A DNA stretch of 64,000 nt from Periplaneta americana. Taxonomy: Eukaryota > Arthropoda > Insecta > Blattodea > Blattidae. Where the stretch lies: assembly GCF_040183065.1 (NCBI RefSeq), contig NC_091130.1, forward strand, positions 28,070,359 through 28,134,358, given 5' to 3'. Position 1 is the first letter of the stretch. The number at the start of each line of letters is the position of its first letter. The notes under the pieces are model-generated. The model was not told the DNA's origin. It searched no databases and saw only the letters and a list, made by a program, of their open reading frames with translations. Shown here one piece after another: positions 1-11,853 of the stretch. Both the position numbers and the translations under genes were made by a program.

Positions 1-269
1 TTGGTCGCGTTCGGAGAGACGACATGCAGCTCTTGTCCTGGCCTCCACGTTCCCCTGACTTAACACCGTGTGACTTCTACCTGTGGAGGTATGTTAAAGA
101 CTCTGTTTTTGTACCTCCATTCCCGGAAAATCTGCCAGAGCTACGCTCCCGCATCATCAACGCCATCCCTGAAATCTATATGGATACACTTAGCCGAGTG
201 TGGGACGAATTGAACTACCGACTTGATGTCTGCAGGGTCACAAGGGACGCCCATATCGAGCACCTATAA
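1..269 (+). pseudogene. Tc1/mariner-like transposase, C-terminal fragment
   Basis: The reading frame is open from base 3 to a TAA at 267-269 and is cut by the window edge. It carries the end of a mariner-type DDE/D transposase: the block WPPRSPDLTPCDFYLW, whose Asp residues lie in the third catalytic region, then the helical tail ending VCRVTRDAHIEHL. In this family the enzyme cuts and pastes the element at TA sites in the nucleus. The first two catalytic Asp regions would lie to the left of the window, so I cannot tell whether the copy is intact. No TIR is recognised in the 230 bases after the stop. Called a fragment because that is all that is visible. Confidence 0.8.
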
Positions 270-745
270 GGTATGTTTAAAACCTTGGAGAGTTTCTCCA
301 TATACTGCTATATATAAAATTTTTCGACGTTCAATCGTTTGTCGACAAATAATTTTCATAATCAGGGAGGTCATTGTATATGGAAATACAACGATTCTAA
401 ATGATGTCACCAGCATGGAATCCGATGTTATAGCCATTTATTAGACCAGTATTCCGCAACCGGTGTGCCTTCACTAGATGAAAGGTGTGACGCGAAAATT
501 AATTGAAATTAAAATGGTGTGTTAACGAAACATGCCCAATCCCCGAGTGTGTTGTGTGTGGTGAAAATCTCAGTAATGCTATGGTTCCCAGTAAATTGAA
601 ACGACATTTGGTAACAAAACATTCCTTTCTGTCAAACAAAGATGTATATTGGTGTGTGGATAAGCTTCAGGGCTTCTACCGCGTTGTCTTGGTGTTATTG
701 GCTGACGTTTCGACTACTGGCAGACTATTTCCTTATCCAACAACT

Positions 746-785
746 GCTCTGAAGATGTCCACGACACAGCGGTCGAAACGTCAGC
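746..785 (+). ncRNA. Degenerate second copy of the hammerhead-like motif
   Basis: Same architecture as the copy at 1736: GCT, CTGAAGA, GAA, ACGT, C, AGC. Helix II is weakened because GTCC faces GGTC, giving a U-U mismatch, so this copy is less likely to be active. Confidence 0.45.
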
Positions 786-904
786 CAATAACACCAAGAC
801 AACGCGGTAGAAGCCCTGAAGCTTATCCACACACCATGTACGCCAGCCGCGGAAGCCTACGCGAACCACTTAAAGATGTATATTGTTCATGTAGGCTTCC
901 GCGG

Positions 905-1291
905 ATAGTCTCTGATATTGAGACAACTCATCCTGCCTAAGGTTTTTCCGTGGTTTTCCTAATGCGCTAAGACAAATGTCGGGATGAGCCCTAAAAGAAA
1001 TGGGCCACGGACCTGCATTCATATCCCCATGAATCTCCCTAATTACTCTAAATTAATTAATAATTACATCTCTCCCCTCTCTTCGTAATTGAGTCACCAT
1101 AAAGCCAAATGGCTGGTCTCTAAATTGAGACGATTCAACAAGGCTCATGACAACAATCACCTCCTACATAATAGCCAAATTGGCTAGTCTCTTATATATG
1201 AGACAACTCATCCTGCCTAAGGTATTCCGTGGTTTTCCTAAGGCGTAAGACAAATGTCGGGATGAGCCCTATAAGAAATGGGCCACGGACC
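905..1291 (+). repeat. Two direct repeats of about 95-105 bp
   Basis: The segment TAGTCTCT...GAGACAACTCATCCTGCC...GGGATGAGCCCTA...GGGCCACGGACC occurs at about 905-1012 and again at about 1182-1292. The TAGTCTCT-like start occurs a third time near 1117. It resembles the body of a tRNA-derived SINE without the head. It lies inside the Penelope-like insertion. Confidence 0.6.
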
Positions 1292-1735
1292 TATATGCCC
1301 TTCCCCATATATATTCCCCTTTTCTTGTAAACGACGTATGCCCTAGTTCAGAATCTATAAATTGTCTATTAAATGTACGAGGTCAACCAATTAGTCGCAA
1401 TTTGAAAGGACAGGGACCTCTCAACGGCAAACACCAGCCATCTCCTCCTCGCCCCGTTCCGTGATCACTTGATCAAATCTCCGTCCCCCTCGCGTATGTG
1501 GTACCTAAGAGGTTACGTCCAATTTCGGCTTCCCCTTCAAAATTTTCTAGAGCTCCTTCAGTGGAGCAGCGTAATCCGGAGTGAGACTAGTGGCCAACAG
1601 GCTTGGACCTCACATATTTAGTTTTGTACAGCCCCCAACCCCTCGCAAGGACGCGTTTTGCGTACCTTTTAAATTTGTCCTCCCAATTCTCTTTCGATTT
1701 TTCGATTTTTTCGACTATTTCCTTATCCAACAACT
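1292..1735. other. Interior of the Penelope-like insertion without recognisable coding
   Basis: No ORF with family features. The last 60 bases contain short TTTCGATTTTTCGA repeats just before the hammerhead-like motif. Confidence 0.5.
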
Positions 1736-1775
1736 GCTCTGAAGATGGCCACAACACAGCGGTCGAAACGTCAGC
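1736..1775 (+). ncRNA. Hammerhead-ribozyme-like motif (type I, minimal)
   Basis: Read 5'-3': GCT (helix I strand), CTGAAGA core (1739-1745), helix II GGCC (1747-1750) pairing with GGTC (1761-1764) around a 10-base loop, GAA (1765-1767), self-complementary ACGT (1768-1771, helix III), cleavage C (1772), then AGC closing helix I. There is one extra T between the core and helix II. A self-complementary four-base helix III fits the dimeric minimal hammerheads known from Penelope-like elements. Activity is inferred, not shown. Confidence 0.6.
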
Positions 1776-2572
1776 CAATAACACCAAGACAACGCGGTAG
1801 AAGCCCTGAAGCTTATCCACACACCAAAGATGTATATTATTATCGTCGATTGTTGGGACAAAAAAAAAAGACAAGTGACGCTCATGATGATGTCGGTACA
1901 AGTTTCACAAAAAGTACAGAAAGACAGCTATAAGGTAGCTTAACTTACAGTAAAGGCCAAAAAATAACACACATAATAGCTGAAACGATATTAATGCCTG
2001 AAAATGGGTCGTTCCAGATGTTCCCAACTGTATGGCCCCTTGTTGAGGGTAATAAAGTGTTGAAAGATTTAATTAAAGAACATTTTAGTAATCTTGCAGC
2101 AAAAGTTCAAGAATTACTTTGGAGATAGTGTTCAAGATTTTTACTGGGTTCGTCATTGATTCATTGTGAATTCAAAACATCTTCCGAATAATATACTCGT
2201 ACAAGAGGAACTGGCAGATTTAAAAGCAGACAGAATATTGAAATTAATACTTCTCGAAGTGCCTTTGGTTGTCAATAAGGAGTGAATATCCGGCTATCTC
2301 CGAGATGGCAGTTAATATGTTATTGCCATTTTCAACTACATATGTGTGAACTGGGCTTCTCGATGTTAACTGAAAATTAAAAAATCAGAGGGAGAGACTC
2401 AAATCCATCGACGAAGAAATTAGGCTTACATTGTTAACGATTCTACCGCGGATCAGCCACCTGTGTGAAGCTAAAGAGGCCCAAGTACCACATTGAAGGT
2501 GTGAGAAAAGTTATTTACTTTAATATTAGTAATAAAAATGTGTATTTTCTCCAGTGAATTAAAGTTCATAAA

Positions 2573-3718
2573 TCTATACTAATAATAAATCTGTAGCCAA
2601 AATGTTTCTGGTAATTTTCGATTTTCCAAAAATAATTGGTGTTAACATGTATAATTAACCATCCTGAAACCGAAAATCGCTTTTTTGAAATTTTTGTTTG
2701 TATGTCTCTCTATCTGTCTGTCTGTCTATCTGTTTGTCTGTATGTTTGTTACCTTTTCACGCGATAATGGCTGAACCGATTTATATGAAAATTGGAATAT
2801 AAATTAAGTTCGTTGTAACTTAGATTTTAGGCTATATGGCATTCAAAATACTTTATTTAAAAGGGGGGTTATAAGGGGGTCTGAATTAAATAAATCAAAA
2901 TATCTCGCCTATTATTGATTTTTGTGAAAAATGTTACATAACAAACGTTTCTTCAAAAATGATTTCCGATACGTTTTATTCTTTACAAAATTTTGATAGG
3001 ACTGATATTTAATGAGATAAATGAGTTTTAAAATTAAAGTAACGCCATCTAAGACGGTGCAATGAATTAAGAACAAATGACTTCGTCTATAAGGGACCTT
3101 GGACAACAACAATCGAAACAGGGGCCTTGGACATCAACAATCGAAAGCTATTAAACATAGCCTACAGAGAATGTTTCTGTGTTTGTATGAAGTAATATCA
3201 GAAGCTAAATTAACCGATTTGTATATTTAATTATTATTTCACCATTCGAAAGTGTAGTTTCTCTAGATGGACATAATGCTATAAAGTTATTACAGTAACG
3301 TCTGAGTAAATCGAGAACAGGTAAGATTAAAATAGCTTCTTATGCACAGAAAATTTGATAGGCTATTTTGTACATTCGTTTTCTGTATTTCTTAAAATAA
3401 TATTTATGTACACTCATTTTAATCTCAGAGAATTAACGAACAACGAGAGTGTATTGATTTAGTATTCAGTAATAGTACGTTAGCTTAGCAATCCGTTATT
3501 TTATAATTCAAATTTTAACTATGCTCAACTGAATCGTGTTAAAATGCATAAAATATATATGCAATAAATGCAATGCAAAAAAAAATTGGGTAATAAGCGA
3601 AGCAGATTATCTTGCGCTGTTGTAAAAGTTGTTCCCTGTATCAAACGTCCTATTTTAATTACGTAGTTACTTTATATTTATTTCTAACAGGTGCAGCGGA
3701 GCGCACGGGTACGGCTAG
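2573..3718 (+). mobile_element. Non-autonomous Helitron, copy A
   Basis: The element starts TCTATACTAATAATAAATCT and ends GGTACGGCTAGT, between host A and T, with no target duplication. A short hairpin (GTGC...GCAC, about 3691-3706) lies 8 bases before the terminal CTAG (3715-3718). TC at the 5' end, CTAG at the 3' end with a nearby hairpin and insertion between A and T are Helitron hallmarks. No Rep/helicase coding is present. Related sequence returns at 40815-42231. Confidence 0.75.
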
Positions 3719-3771
3719 TTCTTAATAAATGCTAGAGTCAATTTCTGTTTTATTATAACGACGACAACAAC

Positions 3772-3781
3772 AATAATAATG

Positions 3782-3842
<61 letters not shown>
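3772..3842. repeat. (AAT)n microsatellite
   Basis: About 70 bp of nearly pure AAT repeat, 54 bp after the Helitron end. Confidence 0.95.
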
Positions 3843-3844
<2 letters not shown>

Positions 3845-4404
3845 TTAATTACAGTACGTAATTATATTAAGAGAGTTACATCATGTGTTTCTGAGGGCAT
3901 TAATATTTTGGTGTGCCGCGTGGAGTCTAGGCCCATCTAGGGTGTGCAGCATTAAGAGAAATATGAGCAGAATATAAACTTGTAGACCCTAGTATCATAC
4001 ATATGTCGTGGTGCAGTACACGGATAGCTCTCTATGGACTAGCGGGGTGTCGATTGGCCATGTTATTGTGCACTTGGTGCCTCGGGGGTTGTCTGTGGCT
4101 GTATACTGCCGTTCTGGCGCTCACTTTATAACCACAGAACAGCGAGAGTTCTGCTTGTCTGCCAGAATACAGAAGAAAAAAAGTGACAGAGGACGGGGCT
4201 TGTAGAGTTTCAGTAAACACTACAAGTCATACAAGCATGTATACTGTAACAAAGGTGCCGCGGAGTGTTACGTTGCCAGGCAACGTCAGCAAATGCTGTT
4301 CTCAAACCGCTCAGCATTGTACGTACAATGTTGGAAATTTATTAATTTACTTCCGAAATTATTCTCAGGTAAAATTTAAGACTGTTAAAGAAATAGACGA
4401 TATG
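3843..4404. other. No recognisable feature
   Basis: Only short chance ORFs; no motif, TIR or RNA gene seen. Confidence 0.5.
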
Positions 4405-4406
4405 TA

Positions 4407-4620
4407 GGGGAGAGTCTGATAGTATCGGACATCGGGTAGTATCGGACAGTGCGTTTCTTTCATCTATCACCATATGGTAGTACCTGAATGACATGGTTAC
4501 GTTTCTCTATGCGACATCACAGAAACGTAACCATGTCAATCAGGTACTATCATCGTGTGGTAGATGAAAGAAATTCACTGTCCGATATTACCCGATGTCC
4601 GATACTACCTGACTCTCCCC
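4407..4620. mobile_element. Palindromic MITE, TA target, copy 1 (214 bp)
   Basis: Starts GGGGAGAGTC and ends GACTCTCCCC, flanked by TA at 4405-4406 and 4621-4622. The two halves are reverse complements over nearly the full length, centred near 4510, with the repeated phrase TATCGGAC. TA target duplication fits Tc1/mariner-type mobilisation. It has no coding capacity. Other copies are at 11533 and 58346. Confidence 0.85.
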
Positions 4621-4622
4621 TA

Positions 4623-6328
4623 TACACCAGGGTTATTAAAAAAAACATGAACTATTTTTAGAAAATAATTATAATTCGTAATGCATGCAAGAGATATTAA
4701 TTTTGAATAGAAATTAGAGATACAGTAGTTCAGCGGTGGCGAAAATGTAATCGTGCGCCGAGCCACTGTGTAACCTGCAACATGCATAGCACCTATGGAG
4801 GGAGGCGGACACCCGAAGGGGAAGTGAAGCAACTGTCTGACTTATTAACGGATTTTCATTTTCCTTACGTCAAGCACTTAAATATAATTTTATACAGTAC
4901 AAGGATACAAACTAATGTTTAGTACATGTATACTTCGCACGAAAACATGACGACCTTCCCTCATCCCCTTCACCAGTTAACTGCAGGCACGCGCAAGGGA
5001 TAAACCCTTAGCCGAGTTGCCAATTCTTGAAGTCATTGTGATTTGCGAACGTTTTTCAAACTGTGTTCCGTGAAACCGCGATTTTCAGCGAGACTATATT
5101 ATCTTTGTAAATATACCTTAATTTGTAATTACTAAAACAAAATTGGTATAAAAATGAACAAACTTATTTTAAAAACACTTTATATTTATATTTTCACTAA
5201 CATGTTTTGCCTAAATAAACAAAAAAATGCAGACTTCTACAATAAGTGTTAAATTCTCATGTTATCGAAGTTCCAGAATTTTATACTTAATTAAGAATGT
5301 TGCGCTGGTAAAATTTTCTGAAACTGTGATCATTGAATAGTTATAGAATTTATAGTACAAAAGAGTAAAGTTAGATTTTATCAGCTTCGCCTTGGGTGAT
5401 AATTTCCACGAACGCATAAAATCTGTTTATTCTAGTGTGCTATACAATATTTTATTCATTGTGTAAATTTAATTTTAAATTGTAGGGCTTTCCTTTGTAA
5501 TGTGTTGTTGGCGAAGAAGTTCATATATATTCATTTTACTATTGCTAATATGTTGGTTGTCATGTAGAGCGATTTAAAAACCATTTAATTCACTGCTGTA
5601 AGTTAGAAAACTTTTAAGCACTGCTGTGAATAATGTCATTATTTAGGTTGCTAAGGACGGTGTTGCTGTTGGCGATATCTCTTTCGCGTGCTGTTCACAT
5701 ACTGTTCGGCGAAGTAAATCACGTATAAAATCGTCTATCTTACCGAATTCTGTTTTAATTTGTTTATTTTCTCTTTAGTTGGTGAACCGTAATTCTTAAT
5801 TTCTATGCCCATATATCCAACTCCGCCGGTTGCGTCCGATGTTAAGTGATTAAGATGTATACTTATTAAACTGCCTGAACTATGGATAGAATTTCTAACG
5901 TTAGACACAATTTTAACACTTTGTTTTCTTAGCTACGCTCCTCTGCAAATAAGATATTCTGTTTTCTTCGACGGCGTTATTTGTTCTTGTCGTGATGACC
6001 TGGATCTTCAGGTGAATCAGGAGGCCTGGCTGCGGATCATCTGCTCCAACACTCATTAATCATGGCCGGAATAAATTAGACATATTGAAGCGCACAACGG
6101 TATAAAACAACACTTCGACAAAGACACTGAGAATGGGTGAAACCCAACAGGTAGAGGCAATGACTGCTAGATTCGGCAATGCTGGGATCTATTGTATTCC
6201 TGCCACGCGGCTAGGGGTTGAGTAGAGGATGGGGGTTTATGAGGGATTACCAATTCCAAGAAGAGAGGCCGTCATGTTTCCGAGCCAAGTATAACGAAGA
6301 AAGAAATGAACAATATCACAACCTAAAA
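4623..6328. other. 1.7 kb with no recognisable gene
   Basis: AT-rich sequence with stop codons in all frames; I recognise no TE or host exon here. Confidence 0.5.
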
Positions 6329-6690
6329 TTAACTGTCTTCAGAATGTCTCTGCGACAAAGTTTCAAAATCAAGAATTATGTCACTTACTGCCAGTCGTAG
6401 TTGATCACGAAGGTATTTGTCTGTCAGTCGTGATCTAAATTTGATTTTTACTATTTTAATTGTTGAAAATATTTTTTCACAAACGTAAGTTGTAGCGAAC
6501 ATGGCTTCAACAGAGCAAGTGAAAGAACGAAGCTTCGAATATTTATTTTTTGGCAAAGATTTGAAAGTTCAACATTTGTCAAGTCCTTACATCTAGCTTT
6601 CATTTGACATCACATAGTAAATCAGTGAGTTCAAATTGAAGAGCTAACCGCATTATTCGTACATCTGCTGAAAAAGGATCGACGTACAAA
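6329..6690 (-). pseudogene. hAT transposase C-terminal (dimerisation) fragment
   Basis: On the minus strand the segment reads NPFSADVR, then after frameshifts FATTYVCEKIFS and KFRSRLTDKYLRDQLRLAV. This is the hAT C-terminal dimerisation block (NPF..., TYVCEQ.FS..K..KSKLRSRLTDENL). Frameshifts and stops lie between 6550 and 6690, and nothing upstream of NPF is recognisable. It is a relic of a family different from the one at 503, closer to GTF2IRD2/ZBED-type hATs. Confidence 0.75.
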
Positions 6691-6731
<41 letters not shown>

Positions 6732-6735
6732 CGAT
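6691..6735. repeat. (GAT)n microsatellite
   Basis: About 15 GAT units ending in GACGAT, abutting the hAT fragment. Confidence 0.95.
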
Positions 6736-7790
6736 AACACTTAACCTTTTAATGTTTCACCAGTAACATGTAGTATAATGCCGTTTTATGTTATACAACC
6801 GTTTTCCTCGTAATACTTGTGAACAAATCATACATTTAATATTCTCATCATATTGACAGCAAAAAAATGCGTCCTCCCATCCTACTTGGAACTTTCGTAC
6901 ATGGTTTCGAGAGAGACATATGCCACTCGCAGGTCAGAGACAAATACAAATGGAACGGAGTTTGACTCTAGTGAGTGAGAGGGTGGGGGGGTTGGCGGAG
7001 GTTAGAAGCAAGCGAAATGCACAGCTATCACTGCGAGCCACAATGTCTCGCGAGTCACATTCTCGCCACGCCTGTAACTAAAGTGTAGGGAATATTTAGT
7101 ATTGAGGAGAAAATTAAAAATGTGTATATTTAAAAAGACACGTTTATGTCTCCTAAGATGTGCATTTGCGTAAATTGAACGAGAAAAATAATCGAACAGT
7201 TCAAACGCCACACAGTAACTACATCCTTAGACACCCTATAGGAATCGATCCGTGTCTCCGCTGAGGATCTTCTCGACTAAAGTTCGTGGTTGCCAATGCA
7301 CACAGGACACTCCTGTGGGGAGAACAATGGAGCTTTAACATGCAAAACACCCCCTTCCCTTCCACTGCATTTTCTTTCTGTTGATTTTTGCGGCTAAAAT
7401 AACATTCAGTTCTCTGGAATATTTTAAAAGGGAGTTGGAAATCTCACCTCCCGTGCTATATTTGGGTTCCAAAACTTTCAAAGAGGAATGTTTCCACTGA
7501 TGGAAGAGGCTGTACACGAGGTTTTCTTCCTGCGATGAAAGATATTGAAATACGGAGACAGCAAGAAAGTCATAAACGCTCCACCACTTCCTACATTTGT
7601 ATGAAAAAAATATCCGCGTACGAATAAGTAACAGGGTTCTTTTCTGCTGAAACTGTCCTATGATAAACATCATGTAGGCCAACGCCCATTTAATACAACT
7701 TCATGGTTAAGTTCACTATACGGAGTACGGAGTACGGATGTAACAGCCATAGGTTGAAGGTTGATAGTATTGACGATTATAAAGGGAAAA
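6736..7790. other. No recognisable feature
   Basis: A 115-codon open frame on the minus strand (7335-7682) has no recognisable domain and low-complexity composition typical of chance. Confidence 0.5.
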
Positions 7791-7792
7791 CA

Positions 7793-7957
7793 TATTTAAT
7801 TTAATTTAATTCAATTCAATTCAAAATTAAATTCAAAATTCAATTCAATTCAAAATTCAATTCAATTCAAAATTCAATTAAATTCAATTATCCTATCCTA
7901 TTCAGCCGGTTTGGTTCGGTTCGGTTCCGTTCCGTTCGGTTCTGTTCGTTTCGGTTG
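7793..7957. repeat. Degenerate pentanucleotide repeats
   Basis: AATTC/AATTT-type repeats (about 7793-7890) followed by GGTTC/GTTCC-type repeats (about 7908-7957), leading straight into the long CTAT tract. Confidence 0.85.
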
Positions 7958-7961
7958 ATTC

Positions 7962-9000
<1,039 letters not shown>

Positions 9001-9019
9001 TAACTAGCTAGCTAGCTAG

Positions 9020-10340
9020 GGAGTACAAATTAAAATTATAAAACAAAAATGTTTCTAGCCACTTTCGTAAGAGGCAGGCTCGTGTACGGTGTGGTCTTAG
9101 CCAATAATAGGCCTATAACATAAAATTTACAAGGACAGTTTACTAAATACAGTAAGTAACTTAATTCAGCCGATAAATAACACACAAGAGCAAAAAAAAA
9201 ATAAGAAAGAGATAAAGAGAGAAAAAACACATTTAATATAAATTGACAATCAGACAGAAGCCAGTGATATTCAATAAAAACATTAATATAGTCGACAGAA
9301 TTAAAAATTAAAAAAAAACACTCATTTGCTGAATATGCTATATCATAAATAATTTTATAAATTTCTTTTTTAAGAGCTTCAATTTTAAAATATTTCAAAT
9401 TTGGAAAATGGTTTGTAATTTTATTATAAAGTCTTGGGCCAAAACTAGCACCATGTTTAAGAGCTGCACTTGTATAACATTTAGGCCCAATTAATGGGGA
9501 AAGTAGACTTTTGTCTTCGTGTACGATATTCATGTCGATTAGATTTATGTTTTATTTGGTTTCTGTGGTAGTAAGTTAGTAAAATATATTTATAAATTTC
9601 TTCATAGTTAATACTTTAAAATCTGTATAAATTAAATTTGTTGGGTAATTCATATTTTTGATTAGACAAATTTTTATTAATTTTTTGTGTAATAAAATTA
9701 ATGGATTAAGTACAGATGATGCTACTCCACCCCAGTTTATTATACCATATTGTATTAATGATTGTACTACAGCTAAAAATATTATTCTCAATGCCTCCTT
9801 AGTGATAAAATTTCTAAGTATTATGAAATTATAAATTGTCTTTCTTATACGTGTCCACATGAAATCAATTTGTTTGTCCCAACGTAACTGCTAATCTATA
9901 ATTATTCCTAAATATTTGACTTCTGTGGAAGGTGTTAGATGTGGGCAATTACAATAATTATTTGTTAATTCATTACATGAAATATTATGTATTACTAAGT
10001 AATAATTATTCATAGGTGGAGGTAAACCTTTAGTTGTTAAAGAAGATGGAATATAGATAGTTTTATTAGTATTTAAGAGTCAAGCCAATTTTTCACTACG
10101 TTAATTCCATTGCTAGCATTTAAATAAGTGTTATCCCATTTCTCCCCCATTAAATTTTAGTACAGATCATCTGCAAAGAAAATATGTTATCATCATATTT
10201 CTTTAGATCAATTTTCTAACAAATTATTAATATATTTTATAAATAAGATTGGTCTTAATACTGTACCTTGTGGAATTCCAATATCGATCAATTTATAATT
10301 GCTATTATAATTGTCAATTTTGACTTTTTTATATCTATTT
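9020..10340 (-). pseudogene. Jockey/CR1-type LINE relic, reverse transcriptase to 3' end
   Basis: Reading right to left: GIPQGTVL and PILF (RT motif region, about 10240-10290), FFADDLY (catalytic FADD, about 10160-10185), then a piece with VQSLIQYGIINWGG and HKKLIKICL (9576-9860), then HGASFGPRLYNKI (about 9400-9470), a typical C-terminus of these elements. Stops and frameshifts separate the pieces. The 3' end abuts GCTA/ATAG simple repeats. The N-terminal endonuclease is absent, consistent with 5' truncation. Confidence 0.75.
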
Positions 10341-10714
10341 TCTAAATATGAACGAAAAAGTTTGAGTATAAACATGTCTTATTCTCAACGGTTTTGGACA
10401 AAACCAATCACAGCCACGAGAAACGGGAACAGTTCAGGTGATAGTAAATTAGATTGTTACCTGTGTTCAATTGTCCATTCCTCTTTACATAACATGTTTA
10501 AAAATGTCATTGCCAACCCGATGCACTTTAGAGCTCGTATAGTCATCTATATACCGTGTTGCTAATTTTAGCTGGTTTGAACATTTCTTAAGGCTATGGA
10601 CTTGTGAAATTTCTAACTTCTACATTTTTACACCAATTAATCAGAAACTTTTACCACATATTGCTTACAATGTCGACATACAATACACAAATTTTCACTC
10701 TAATATTACAACTA

Positions 10715-11126
10715 TAGTCCAGTCGCTCTAATTTTCGGCAGCCAATCGCACTGAAGTTCTTTTACATTTAAACGTGTGCGTCTTGTGATTCGCTGAAGAA
10801 GGCGTTATTCATTTCTTAAGGCTCGATAAATACTTAATATAATCGCCCGCCATTCTGGCTCTTTCGTTGGCGTTCGCAGAAAGCACACGAAGACGTTATT
10901 TGCCGCTCAATTATTTGCTAAATTACAGTGCGTTTGATTTATTATCATAGGAGCTACGACATGATAATGTTTAACGGTATGGCAAATATATTCCTCGTAT
11001 GGTAGCTCGGCAACGAAAGAACAAAAATGGCGAACGATACTACCTACCTAGACTTTATAGAGCCTTCACTTCCTAAGACGTAAGCAAAGAGGAGGAGTCA
11101 TGCAGGGAATAACAGCGTCGCGACTA
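10715..11126. mobile_element. Foldback TIR element (412 bp), uninterrupted copy
   Basis: Bounded by TAGTC...GACTA with TA on both sides (10713-10714, 11127-11128). The inner parts fold back: GGCTCTTTCGTTGGC against GCAACGAAAGAACAAAAATG, and AAGGCTCGATAAATAC against CTTTATAGAGCCTT. A second copy at 39867-42417 is split by other insertions, so this one is the empty-site reference. Confidence 0.75.
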
Positions 11127-11530
11127 TAGTTTTCTTATAATTAATTGTTGTTTTTTGTAATACTGAATTATAATAAAATTGCGTCAATTTTTCAAAATTT
11201 ACATAATTATTCCTGATAAATGTATATAAAATATGACACATCCCTTTTTAAATTTTTCAATTACTTTTTGAAAAAAAATACCCTTTTAATTGTTTTTTTT
11301 TTTTTTAACTTTTTAAAACGTGGCACATCCTAAACACATGGTGATTTGAATACTTTCAATAGCAGAAGAGAACATGTCAGTTTACTTCGCATGAGTTTGT
11401 GGATTTCTGTGCAAAATTTCACTGGGATGGGAGAAAAACTGCATTCATTACAGCATTCTGAATGTTATAAAATGTTGAAAATTATAAAATCGAGAAAACG
11501 AGCATCAAAGTACAGCATGTATATGACATA
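11127..11530. other. No recognisable feature
   Basis: AT-rich with several poly-A/T runs; an 85-codon frame at 11346 runs into the neighbouring MITE and is not a gene. Confidence 0.5.
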
Positions 11531-11532
11531 TA

Positions 11533-11761
11533 GGGGAGAGTCGGGTAGTATCGGACATCGGGTAATATCGGACAGTGAATTTCTTTCATCTATCACACGA
11601 TGATAGTACCTGATTGACATGGTTACGTTTCTGTGACGTAGCATAGAGAAACGTAACCATGTCATTCAGGTACTACCATATGGTGGTAGATGAAAGAAAC
11701 GCACTGTCCGATACTACCCTATGTCCGATACTACCCGATGTCCGATACTACCCGACTCTCC
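11533..11761. mobile_element. Palindromic MITE, TA target, copy 2
   Basis: Same family as 4407-4620, starting GGGGAGAGTC after TA (11531-11532) and ending GACTCTCC before TA (11762-11763), two C residues short. It is longer because the phrase CCGATGTCCGATACTAC near the right end is duplicated in tandem. Confidence 0.85.
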
Positions 11762-11853
11762 TATAGGTATACTATCGACATCCTTATTTCCTATGTAGGT
11801 CTACCACACACATTTTTCTTCCACATAATAATTTAAATTATGCAGAGGTTATA

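Larger units (their letters stand above)
651..1824 (+). mobile_element. Penelope-like retroelement remnant inserted in the hAT relic
   Basis: The insertion is flanked by a 14-base duplication of hAT sequence, CAAAGATGTATATT, at 637-650 and 1825-1838. Its two ends are inverted copies of each other: 651-714 reads as the reverse complement of about 1762-1824. A further inverted copy lies at about 773-836, so 651-836 is itself a palindrome. A hammerhead-like motif sits next to the right-hand copy. Inverted partial terminal copies, flanking duplications of this size and a hammerhead in the terminal repeat are known traits of Penelope-like elements. No reverse transcriptase or GIY-YIG coding is left here. 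A third copy of the 13-base target (872-884) shows the history involved more than one insertion. Confidence 0.6.
503..2496 (+). pseudogene. hAT (ZBED/SCAND3-type) transposase relic, split by a Penelope-like insertion
   Basis: Bases 503-650 encode a BED-like zinc finger ([12 protein letters not shown], then [10 protein letters not shown]). The same frame resumes after the insertion at 1825 as KDVYYYRRLLGQ and stops at 1931-1933. Further decayed pieces follow: an AETILMPENG block near 2000, and the hAT dimerisation region near 2290-2496, readable across frames as EYPAISEMAVNMLLPFSTTY, then CELGFSML, then LCEAKEAQVPH before a TGA at 2494-2496. The middle of the enzyme, including the DDE core, is missing. 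The 503 position is a TTG, so the true start is unknown. It is a dead, internally deleted copy. Confidence 0.75.

Noticed and set aside
1587..1901. 104-residue minus-strand frame with ENWEDKFKRYAKRV
   Set aside because: It crosses the insertion boundary and reads the terminal repeat backwards; it cannot be one gene.
7335..7682. 115-residue frame on the minus strand
   Set aside because: No family features, no splice context, and AT-driven composition.
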